Assembly: GCF_030817595.1 (NCBI RefSeq)
Contig: NZ_JAUSZN010000001.1
Span: 3,046,001 to 3,110,000 of the forward strand
DNA from: Neobacillus niacini
Lineage (GTDB): Bacteria > Bacillota > Bacilli > Bacillales > Cytobacillaceae
Direction: 5' to 3'
DNA length: 64,000 nucleotides
Both the position numbers and the translations under genes were made by a program. Positions 17,023-24,080 of the stretch are shown here, piece after piece. Within the stretch, counting starts at the first letter, position 1; every line of letters starts with the position of its first letter. Under the pieces are notes generated by a model. The model did not search any database and was not told the DNA's origin. It worked only from the letters and a program-made list of their open reading frames with translations.

Positions 17023-18572
17023 CAGATTGTAGACAAAAGGCACCCGAATAAGCTCATTCGGGTGCCTTTACGTTGGAAATTTGCTCGTAAGAGCAATATT
17101 TAGACCTATCCTATGCCTATTATTACGCCATTTCTGGACCTTTCCAGGTCCAGTTGGCCATCTTTTTCAAGTTCATGGCAGCAAAAGTAAGCATCGCCTG
17201 CATGGACAATTTTTTTAAACCTCTTAAGGTTGTCCAACGCATACCATGCTTTTCCTTAGCATCCGCAAAGACACGTTCAATCGTTTCTTTACGACGTGCA
17301 TAAATGGTTTTATTCTCTTGAGTATGACGAAGGTGATCCGCTTCCTCCAAATAGTGTTCCCACACATGACGCTCAATGAGTTTTTTATGTTCTTTACTCT
17401 GAGTGCATTGGGAAAGCAATGGACAATTTTGACATTCAATCGGATTAGAGAAATACTGGCGCTTTCCATCCTTCGTCGTCGTTGAATATTTCAATACTTG
17501 TCCTTGCGGACAGATATAACAATCGTAGTACTCATCGTAAACATACTCTTGTTTTTTAAGATAACCTTCTTTTGTACGAGGGCGAGTATATGGTAGAACT
17601 GGTGTCATATCGTGTTCAAATACATATTGGGCAATTGGAGATGTTTTATAACCAGCGTCAGCCGCAACAGCTTCAGGTTTTCCATGTTTCTCTATTATCT
17701 TCTCGAGTAGTGGCTCGAAAACAACGCTATCATGAATATTCCCCGGCGTTACAATTGCCCCCAAAACAAAACCATTTCGATCCGCAGCTGCATGAAATGA
17801 ATATGCGAACTGTTTCGTTCGTTCGTCCTTTACGTAATAACCACTCTCTGGGTCAGTCGTGCTTTCTTTAATTTCTTTTAATTCTTCTTTATCAAACTTA
17901 TCTGGAGGAAATGGCTTTTTTCCGTGATCTTCTCGGTCTTTATTGATCTCTTCTTGTAGACGTGCCTCATATGCTTTCGATTCTTTTCTAACTACTTTCT
18001 TCTCAAATTTCTTCTTGTTTGCGCTAGCCTTTACATGAGTAGAATCAATAAATACGTGCTCACTACTAATCAATTTCTTCTCTGAGGCTTCCTTCAAAAT
18101 TCGATAGAAAATCTGCTCAAATAAATCGGTATCCTTAAAGCGTCGCTCGTAGTTTTTACCAAAAGTTGAAAAGTGAGGTACCTTATCATAAAAACCAAAG
18201 CCTAAAAACCATCGATATGCCGTATTGGTTTCGATTTCTTCAATAGTTTTACGCATGGAGCGAATACCGAAGGTATATTGGATGAAAGCCATCTTAATCA
18301 ATACTACAGGGTCAATACTCGGACGTCCCCGTTCAGAAGAATACATGTCTTGAACGAGTGAATAGATAAATGAAAAATCAATAGCCGCTTCGATTTTGCG
18401 GACCAAATGGTTTACAGGTACTAGTTGTTCTAAAGCAATCATTTCTATTTGGTCACGATTTGTCTGTGTATTTTTAGTAAGCATTTCATCCACCCCATTA
18501 AAATCTTTGTACCTTAATTATACAAAAAAACTGCCGGCAAACCCGTATTTTTTCGGATTTGTCGACAGTCTG
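17023..18572 (-). mobile_element. Complete IS1182-family insertion sequence
   Basis: A 1550-bp element with ends CAGATTGTAGACAAA (left) and CAGACTGTCGACAAA (right, read inwards), flanked by a 25-bp duplicated hairpin. It has one transposase gene and an internal terminator hairpin (AAGGCACCCGAAT paired at 17037-17068) just after that gene. Insertion into a terminator palindrome with a long target duplication fits what I know of some IS1182-family members. Confidence 0.88.
17123..18484 (-). CDS. IS1182-family transposase
   Basis: A 453-residue DDE transposase. It has the N-terminal DUF772-type region (LVPVNHLVRKIEAAIDFSF then YSSERGRPSIDPVVLIKMAF), the catalytic-core blocks HVFIDSTHVKASANK and AVAADAGYKTS, and a C-terminal Cys-rich part (CYICPQGQ, CQNCPLLSQC) ending in RRKETIERVFADAKEKHGMR, which carries the Glu. 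I start at the ATG at 18484, 5 nt after GGGGTGG, rather than the GTG at 18493 inside that site. It is full length with no visible frame break. Confidence 0.92.
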   Translation of the reverse strand: MLTKNTQTNRDQIEMIALEQLVPVNHLVRKIEAAIDFSFIYSLVQDMYSSERGRPSIDPVVLIKMAFIQYTFGIRSMRKTIEEIETNTAYRWFLGFGFYDKVPHFSTFGKNYERRFKDTDLFEQIFYRILKEASEKKLISSEHVFIDSTHVKASANKKKFEKKVVRKESKAYEARLQEEINKDREDHGKKPFPPDKFDKEELKEIKESTTDPESGYYVKDERTKQFAYSFHAAADRNGFVLGAIVTPGNIHDSVVFEPLLEKIIEKHGKPEAVAADAGYKTSPIAQYVFEHDMTPVLPYTRPRTKEGYLKKQEYVYDEYYDCYICPQGQVLKYSTTTKDGKRQYFSNPIECQNCPLLSQCTQSKEHKKLIERHVWEHYLEEADHLRHTQENKTIYARRKETIERVFADAKEKHGMRWTTLRGLKKLSMQAMLTFAAMNLKKMANWTWKGPEMA

Positions 18573-18597
18573 AAATGCAGACATTTTGTCTGCATTT
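18573..18597. repeat. Right copy of the duplicated 25-bp hairpin
   Basis: Identical to 16998-17022. It overlaps the stop codon of the 27-residue reading frame at 18596-18679. On this side the T run is missing because the IS begins immediately after. Confidence 0.85.
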
Positions 18598-18679
18598 AAT
18601 GTTTCACGACCATATAACCAATAAAATAAGAAAGAATTAAGAAACTGCCTATTACATTTACGATTGAAAAGTCTGCCAT
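18596..18679 (-). CDS. 27-residue hydrophobic peptide
   Basis: A short reading frame, MADFSIVNVIGSFLILSYFI followed by GYMVVKH, forming one transmembrane helix. AAGGGGTGG lies about 7 nt before the ATG, which is a strong site. The frame was originally followed directly by a terminator hairpin with a T run (now separated by the IS1182-type element), which supports a real gene. I do not recognise it. It lies downstream of bmrCD on the same strand, about 120 bp from the bmrD stop. Confidence 0.55.
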   Translation of the reverse strand: MADFSIVNVIGSFLILSYFIGYMVVKH

Positions 18680-18799
18680 CTAATTCCACCCCTTTATATT
18701 ATGAAAGAGCTTAAACATATATAAATTATCATAAAAAGGGTGTGTTACCTGTGATAAAAATAACAGTTTACGGGTGTTAAATTGAACATTTTGTGAACG

Positions 18800-20815
18800 T
18801 TAACCTGCAATAACTGCACTGCCTTTTTGCAGTTCATACATTTGAAAGTATTTGCCCCCTAAAACCATCAATTCTTCATGTGAACCACGTTCGACAATCT
18901 TACCACGATCTAACACAAGTATTTGATCAGCATTGCGAATGGTTGATAACCGGTGTGCAATAATAAACGTGGTTCTACCCTTTTTCAAGACATCCATAGC
19001 TTCTTGGATAACAGCTTCGGTTTCAGTATCTATACTAGATGTGGCTTCATCTAGTATTAAGATAGCTGGATTAAAAGCTAGGGCTCTAGCAAAGGAAATT
19101 AACTGGCGCTGACCGCTGGATAAAGTACTGCCTTTTTCAATTACAGGTTCATCGTACCCATTGTCCAGGTTCTTAAAGACCTTGTCTGCTCCAACATCCT
19201 TTAATGCTTTTTCTACCATTTCTCTTCTTATCGCAGGGTCACTAAGACTTACATTTGACGCAATGGTACCAGTAAACAAATATGGATCCTGCAAGACAAT
19301 CCCCATATGATTACGAATGGTTTGTCGTGGAATGCTGACAATATCCTTGCCATCAATAAGGATTTTCCCTTTTTGACAATCATAGAAACGGAAGAGCAAA
19401 TTCATGATCGAGCTTTTTCCGGATCCCGTGTGTCCCACAAGCGCGACGGTCTGCCCTTGTTTCGCCTCAAAGTGAATATCTTTCAACACATACTCGCCAT
19501 CTTTGTAGCCAAACCACACATGGTCGAATGTAACATTACCTTTAAAACGATCTATTCTTTGTGTACTTACATTCTCACCTGGTTCATCCATAAGTTTAAA
19601 GACTCTTTCACCCGCTACTAAGGCCGTTTCTAAATTGGCTAATTGATTGACAATCCCCTGTACGGGCTGAAAAAGACGATTAATGTAATCAACAAATGCA
19701 TACAGCACTCCTAACGAAATAACCGAAGCAGGATTCAACGCCTGACCCCCAAAGTACCATATGAATGCAACAAAAACGAGATTCCTTAGAACCCCCACTA
19801 AATTATGAGAAGTTAACGCATTTAAGCTTAATAATTTATTTTGGTAGGTAAAATGTTCTGTATTTAGTTTTTCAAATTCCTTTTCTGTTTCTTTTTCTCT
19901 TCTAAATGCTTGAATGATGCTCATGCCGCCAATTGATTCATTAATGGTTGCATTGATATCACTAATTCGTGAACGAATAACATGATTGTATTTGGAAGCA
20001 AACTTTCGATACACTAACATCCAACCGTAAAGAATAGGTAATAGGATTAGACAGATAGCTGCAAGTTTCATATCCAAGATAAAAAGTGCCGCATATATAC
20101 CTGTAATATAAATTGCACTGGTAAAAAATTGAGCTAATACCGTCACATATAATTCGCGGATTGCTTCAGTGTCATTGGTAATCCTGGCAACCACTTTTCC
20201 AGCAGGAAGGTTATCAAAGTATTGGATGGGAAGCCGCTGGATCTGACCAAATACATCCTCACGCATTTTTTGAATAATTCGATTTGCTGACTTCTGAAGT
20301 AAAAAACGCTGACCATATTGAAATATCGCTGAAATTACTAGTAAGCCAAAATAAATGATCAACAGCTTAATAATGCCCGGAATCTCCAGTTCGTAAAACG
20401 CCATTAGCTCTTTCGTTGTAAGGACTTGTGCGTTATATTCCGCCCTTTTCGTTCCCTTTTGAACCGTTAAAACACCGTCTTTTAATGTTCTTTTCCCATC
20501 AAATTCAAGATTCCCTTCGACGATGACAAACCTTGCATCTACCTGCAATATTCTAAGTTCCTTCCCCTTTTGTTCATTGTTTGGAAAATTCTTTTCCTTT
20601 TTATAAAATCGCCCATTATATTCTGCCGTGTTTTTTTCACTAGAAGTTTCATACCAAACAGATTCAATACCTAAAATATGTTGGTCAATAATATTTTTTG
20701 CAATAAACGGACCTGCTAAATCAGTAACCACGGAAATGGTCAGCATAAATAGTGCTGCAAAAATGATCTTTTTATAGTTTAATGCATACTGCGTTAATCG
20801 TCTGCCTGTATTCAT
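18800..20815 (-). CDS. bmrD: Heterodimeric multidrug ABC exporter subunit BmrD
   Basis: A 671-residue ABC exporter half-transporter (B. subtilis BmrD/YheH, 673 aa) that pairs with BmrC to expel drugs. An insertion of roughly 90 residues (about 55-150) lies between the first two membrane helices, matching the extracellular domain known in BmrD. The nucleotide-binding domain has Walker A GHTGSGKSS, Walker B LILDEATSSIDTETE with the catalytic Glu, signature LSSGQRQ (degenerate) and H-loop IAHRLST. So BmrD supplies the Walker motifs of the competent ATP site. It overlaps bmrC by 4 bp (ATGA), which indicates translational coupling. Confidence 0.92.
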   Translation of the reverse strand: MNTGRRLTQYALNYKKIIFAALFMLTISVVTDLAGPFIAKNIIDQHILGIESVWYETSSEKNTAEYNGRFYKKEKNFPNNEQKGKELRILQVDARFVIVEGNLEFDGKRTLKDGVLTVQKGTKRAEYNAQVLTTKELMAFYELEIPGIIKLLIIYFGLLVISAIFQYGQRFLLQKSANRIIQKMREDVFGQIQRLPIQYFDNLPAGKVVARITNDTEAIRELYVTVLAQFFTSAIYITGIYAALFILDMKLAAICLILLPILYGWMLVYRKFASKYNHVIRSRISDINATINESIGGMSIIQAFRREKETEKEFEKLNTEHFTYQNKLLSLNALTSHNLVGVLRNLVFVAFIWYFGGQALNPASVISLGVLYAFVDYINRLFQPVQGIVNQLANLETALVAGERVFKLMDEPGENVSTQRIDRFKGNVTFDHVWFGYKDGEYVLKDIHFEAKQGQTVALVGHTGSGKSSIMNLLFRFYDCQKGKILIDGKDIVSIPRQTIRNHMGIVLQDPYLFTGTIASNVSLSDPAIRREMVEKALKDVGADKVFKNLDNGYDEPVIEKGSTLSSGQRQLISFARALAFNPAILILDEATSSIDTETEAVIQEAMDVLKKGRTTFIIAHRLSTIRNADQILVLDRGKIVERGSHEELMVLGGKYFQMYELQKGSAVIAG

Positions 20816-22569
20816 GCTGTCACCTCCTCTTCTAAATTATTTTCCACTTGTTGACGTAAAAATTGTTCTTTATACCAGCCATCATTAGAAAGTAGTTGTT
20901 CGTGAGTTCCTGTTTCGATTATTTTTCCATCATCGAGAACGAGGATTTGGTCTGCATGCTCGACGGCTGACATTCGGTGAGTTGTGATTATCGTGGTTTT
21001 GTCCTTCCTAATCTCACGAATATTATCAATAATTCTTTTTTCTGTTTTGGCATCAACAGCCGACAACGAATCGTCAAGAATCAAAATGTCAGGATTTTTT
21101 ATTAACGCTCGTGCAATCGATATTCTTTGTTTTTGACCCCCGGACAATGCTACACCTTTTTCACCGACTAGTGTTTCTAGTCCTTCCGGCAGCATCTCTA
21201 AATCCTTTCTAAATGCTGCTAGATCAATCGCCTTTTCCAATTCCTCATCCGTTGCCGCTGAGTTTCCAAAAAGAATATTTTCTTTAACACTTTTTGAAAA
21301 CAGAACATGATCTTGAGGAACATAGCCAATCCATCTGCGAACTTGATTTAGGGTTTGCTCTTTTAGAGGTACACCTGAGATAGACAGTTCACCTGTTCCA
21401 AGAGGATATTGCCGCAGCAACTGTTTAATCAGTGTGGTTTTTCCACTGCCTGTTTTTCCAACAATTCCTAACGTCTGTCCTTGAAGCAACTGAACAGAAA
21501 TATTCTTTAAATTATCCTCCTTTGAAGAAGGATAGCGAAATGTTACCTCTTTGAAATTGATTCTGTCCGGAGTTTCAACTATCACTGGCTTTGAAGGATT
21601 CTCAACCGTTTCCTGAAAGGACAATGTTTCATTTACCCTATCCAGTGAGGCATTTCCTCTTTGCATAATATTAATTAATTCACCTATTGCAAACATTGGC
21701 CAGATTAACATTCCTAGATATACATTAAAGGAAACAAGGTCACCTAAGGTAATTGCTTGATTAAAAACTAAATAAGCTCCATAACCTAGACCAATCATAT
21801 AGCTTATGCCAACCAGTATTTTTACGGTTGGATCAAATAAGGAATCAATCCTTGCGACTTTAATATTTTTATGAAAGACATCTTCTGTTAGTTGATGGAA
21901 CCTTCCTCGATCTGCCTCCTCCTGCACATAGGCACGAATTACCCTTACACCTGCAACCGATTCTAATACTCGATCGTTTAACTCCCCAAAAGCATCCTGA
22001 GCTTCCATAAAACGCTTATGGATTCTATTTCCATAAATTTGCATGATATAAGCCATAATTGGCAATGGAAGGATCGCTGCAATGGTTAATTTCCAGCTAA
22101 TTAAAAGCCCCATTGTAATAATTAGAGTAAGCATCCAAACACTCGAATCCACCAAGGTTAAAATCCCAAACCCTGCTGTGATGGAAATTGCTTTTAAATC
22201 ATTGGTGGCTCTTGCCATTAGGTCGCCCGTTCGATTTTTTTCATAAAAGGTTGGCGACATTTTTAACAAATGTTTCATGAATCGGGACCTCAACTTCCTC
22301 TCAACGAGAAAAGCTCCCCCGAATAATTTATACATCCAAACATAGGTGATTCCATATGAGAGAACCATGATCAAGATAAGATAGACTAAATATTTAAAGA
22401 TTTTCCCATTATTCATTTCACCAAGATGAATATCATCTATTGCCATCCCTATTATTTTAGGTGGCACAACGTCAAAAATCCCAACTAGAATTAATAACGA
22501 TATTGCTATCACATACCGCTTCCAATATTCTTTAAAAAACCATCCCAATTTCTTTAAAACTGAAAACAT
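20812..22569 (-). CDS. bmrC: Heterodimeric multidrug ABC exporter subunit BmrC
   Basis: A 585-residue half-transporter, the same length as B. subtilis BmrC/YheI. Six membrane helices occupy about residues 15-310. The nucleotide-binding domain has Walker A GKTGSGKTTL, intact signature LSGGQKQR, Walker B LILDDSLSAVDAKTE where the catalytic Glu is Asp, and H-loop TTHRMS. It thus has the degenerate Walker site and the good signature, the complement of BmrD. AAGGGGG precedes the ATG. A leader peptide and a terminator sit upstream, so expression is probably controlled by attenuation. Confidence 0.92.
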   Translation of the reverse strand: MFSVLKKLGWFFKEYWKRYVIAISLLILVGIFDVVPPKIIGMAIDDIHLGEMNNGKIFKYLVYLILIMVLSYGITYVWMYKLFGGAFLVERKLRSRFMKHLLKMSPTFYEKNRTGDLMARATNDLKAISITAGFGILTLVDSSVWMLTLIITMGLLISWKLTIAAILPLPIMAYIMQIYGNRIHKRFMEAQDAFGELNDRVLESVAGVRVIRAYVQEEADRGRFHQLTEDVFHKNIKVARIDSLFDPTVKILVGISYMIGLGYGAYLVFNQAITLGDLVSFNVYLGMLIWPMFAIGELINIMQRGNASLDRVNETLSFQETVENPSKPVIVETPDRINFKEVTFRYPSSKEDNLKNISVQLLQGQTLGIVGKTGSGKTTLIKQLLRQYPLGTGELSISGVPLKEQTLNQVRRWIGYVPQDHVLFSKSVKENILFGNSAATDEELEKAIDLAAFRKDLEMLPEGLETLVGEKGVALSGGQKQRISIARALIKNPDILILDDSLSAVDAKTEKRIIDNIREIRKDKTTIITTHRMSAVEHADQILVLDDGKIIETGTHEQLLSNDGWYKEQFLRQQVENNLEEEVTA

Positions 22570-22586
22570 CTCATTACCCCCTTGTA

Positions 22587-22626
22587 AAAAAAGAAAAAGA
22601 CATACCGCAAAAGAGTGCAGTATGCC
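22587..22626 (-). terminator. Attenuator terminator upstream of bmrC
   Basis: On the minus strand GGCATACTGCA pairs with TGCGGTATGTC (11 bp, two wobbles) around a 6-nt loop, followed by TTTTTCTTTTTTT. It stands between the leader peptide and the bmrC ribosome binding site, so it must be bypassed for bmrCD expression. Confidence 0.85.
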
Positions 22627-22718
22627 TCGAAACTAAAAAAAGAGACAAAAAAACACACGTTACGTATCAAAAAGAACGCAACCTGTGGTTTAATTATCAA
22701 TAAATTAAAATAGACTCA

Positions 22719-22793
22719 CTAAAAAAAGGTCGTCTGGGAGCAGGTTACATTCGGATATTCAGTTGCGGATAAAGTTCTGTCTAAAACAATCAT
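22719..22793 (-). CDS. Leader peptide of the bmrCD attenuator (BmrB-like)
   Basis: A 24-codon frame, MIVLDRTLSATEYPNVTCSQ then TTFF and stop. GGAGGG lies 7 nt before the ATG, so it should be translated well. B. subtilis bmrCD is preceded by a short gene, bmrB, whose translation controls a terminator, so that drugs that slow ribosomes induce the pump. The sequence here is unrelated in detail and shorter (BmrB is about 54 aa), but the order is the same: leader, terminator, bmrC. AACCTG in the leader can pair with CAGGTT downstream (8 bp including neighbours), a candidate switching stem. Confidence 0.7.
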   Translation of the reverse strand: MIVLDRTLSATEYPNVTCSQTTFF

Positions 22794-22889
22794 TATGTAA
22801 CCCTCCTTTTCCTTTTTTTACATCCTTTGTTAGATTATCACCAGTTTATTTATATGTCAATTCCTATTTTTCAGAATTTTCTTGGTCAA

Positions 22890-23087
22890 TCAGCCCTTTT
22901 TCGAAAATATCTTACGAACAAATAATAAATAAAAAAGTGTTGGCATCGGAGCCTGAATAAGACCAATGATTCCCCATAACCAATAGTTGTGATTACGTTT
23001 CCTAGCGTCTAAAAATAAAAAAATACTTTGCAGTAAAAGGATTGCTGCAACGATAATGATCAATGCAGGTGATAATTCATTACTCAT
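22890..23087 (-). CDS. yxlD: Small membrane protein, YxlD-like
   Basis: A 65-residue protein with two hydrophobic helices (about 8-26 and 37-58) separated by FLDARKRNHNYWLWGIIGL, a pattern of small Bacillus membrane proteins such as YxlD/YxlE. It overlaps the preceding yxlC-like gene by 8 bp and is the third gene of the SigY-type operon. In B. subtilis YxlC and YxlD/E are needed for negative control of SigY, so this is probably part of the membrane-bound anti-sigma system. Confidence 0.7.
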   Translation of the reverse strand: MSNELSPALIIIVAAILLLQSIFLFLDARKRNHNYWLWGIIGLIQAPMPTLFYLLFVRKIFSKKG

Positions 23088-23430
23088 TAATCTTCACCTT
23101 CTTACGTGAACCCATAATTGTATAAAATACAATAAAAACCGGAGTAATAATTTGAATGAAGAGAAAAACAAAAGGCAATTGATAAAATGAAACGATGATT
23201 CCACTTAAAATGAATAATGCAATTATAAGAAATAAGGATAATTCTTTCCTTAGTTTTTTTCTGTTATTTTCCTTCTCGATTATGACCATATTTTCAAACC
23301 ATTGTAAGTCCGGTGTATAGACAGGGAATTGATCGACCTTGCTTAAACCATCTTGCAGTTCGTGAATAGCATCCAAGTCATGATTATTTTGTTGTTCGTT
23401 GTCGAGTATGACGACTTTCTGTTTCTTCAC
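23080..23430 (-). CDS. yxlC: Anti-sigma factor candidate, YxlC-like
   Basis: A 116-residue protein with a soluble N-terminal half (about 1-65, HELQDGLSKVDQFPVYTPDL) and two hydrophobic segments (about 66-84 and 88-107). This matches the layout and position of YxlC, the SigY antagonist of B. subtilis. The GTG start at 23428-23430 has GGGAG 10 nt upstream, and the gene overlaps the end of sigY by 47 bp, so production of sigma and antagonist is tightly linked. Confidence 0.7.
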   Translation of the reverse strand: MKKQKVVILDNEQQNNHDLDAIHELQDGLSKVDQFPVYTPDLQWFENMVIIEKENNRKKLRKELSLFLIIALFILSGIIVSFYQLPFVFLFIQIITPVFIVFYTIMGSRKKVKINE

Positions 23431-23941
23431 CTAGTTTCAGCTCCCTTCTTACTGCCAAAATTCCATTATGAACCCTAGATTTAACTGTTCCTGAAGAAAT
23501 TTTCATCCATGCACCAATTTCATCGTATGAATACCCATAATAATGCTTCAATACAATGGGAACCCGGACGTCTACAGGTAATTTTCCTAATGCCTCTAGT
23601 GCATCGTTCCACTCCTCGTTCCTGCTTTCAAAATGCCATTTCAGTTTTCGAAAAACTTCTTCTTGTCCTTTCCATTGGTTTTCTCTCTTCTGTTTTCTAC
23701 ATTGGTCAATATAAGCATTGGTGGCAATCGAGATTAACCAAGTGGAAAATTTACTTTGACCATTATAGAGATGAATCTTTTGAATACACTTTGCCATTGT
23801 TTCTTGTGCTAGTTCCTCTGCCATATCAGGATTCATTGTAATTTTCATTAAATACTTTACAAGGAATGGATAATTTTCTTTAAACAACATGGCAAATGCA
23901 AGATGATCCCCTTCTTTTGCACTTTTTATTAACGGATCCAT
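23384..23941 (-). CDS. sigY: ECF sigma factor, SigY-like
   Basis: A protein of about 185 residues with region 2 (LVKYLMKITMNPDMAEELAQ, about 27-50, then SKFSTWLISIATN) and region 4 (LPVDVRVPIVLKHYYGYSYDEIG then GTVKSRVHNG, about 122-165). The sequence and the following YxlC/YxlD-like genes point to SigY. The ATG at 23941 and the GTG before it are both near GAGAGGAC; I prefer the ATG. A well-formed ECF promoter about 50 bp upstream suggests it transcribes its own operon. Confidence 0.8.
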   Translation of the reverse strand: MDPLIKSAKEGDHLAFAMLFKENYPFLVKYLMKITMNPDMAEELAQETMAKCIQKIHLYNGQSKFSTWLISIATNAYIDQCRKQKRENQWKGQEEVFRKLKWHFESRNEEWNDALEALGKLPVDVRVPIVLKHYYGYSYDEIGAWMKISSGTVKSRVHNGILAVRRELKLGEETESRHTRQRTTK

Positions 23942-23994
23942 CACACTTGTCCTCTCTTTCCCCCATCTACCCTCAATTTTCTGTCTATATATAC

Positions 23995-24019
23995 GACGCG
24001 CAAATACAAATTTCGTTCA
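23995..24019 (-). promoter_or_regulatory. sigY: Autoregulatory ECF promoter of sigY
   Basis: On the minus strand TGAAC (from 24019) is followed after 16 bp by CGTC (23998-23995). This is the -35/-10 layout of ECF promoters, and TGAACG-CGTC is what I recall for SigY. It lies about 50 bp upstream of the sigY start. Confidence 0.75.
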
Positions 24020-24051
24020 TTTTAATTTGTGAATATTTTAATTCTATCACA

Positions 24052-24077
24052 AAAGGCACGAATTTCTTCGTGCCTTT
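24052..24077 (-). terminator. Terminator after the class A PBP gene
   Basis: AAAGGCACGAA pairs with TTCGTGCCTTT around a 4-nt loop, with TTTTGTG following on the minus strand; it lies just past the stop codon at 24081. Confidence 0.8.
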
Positions 24078-24080
24078 CTG

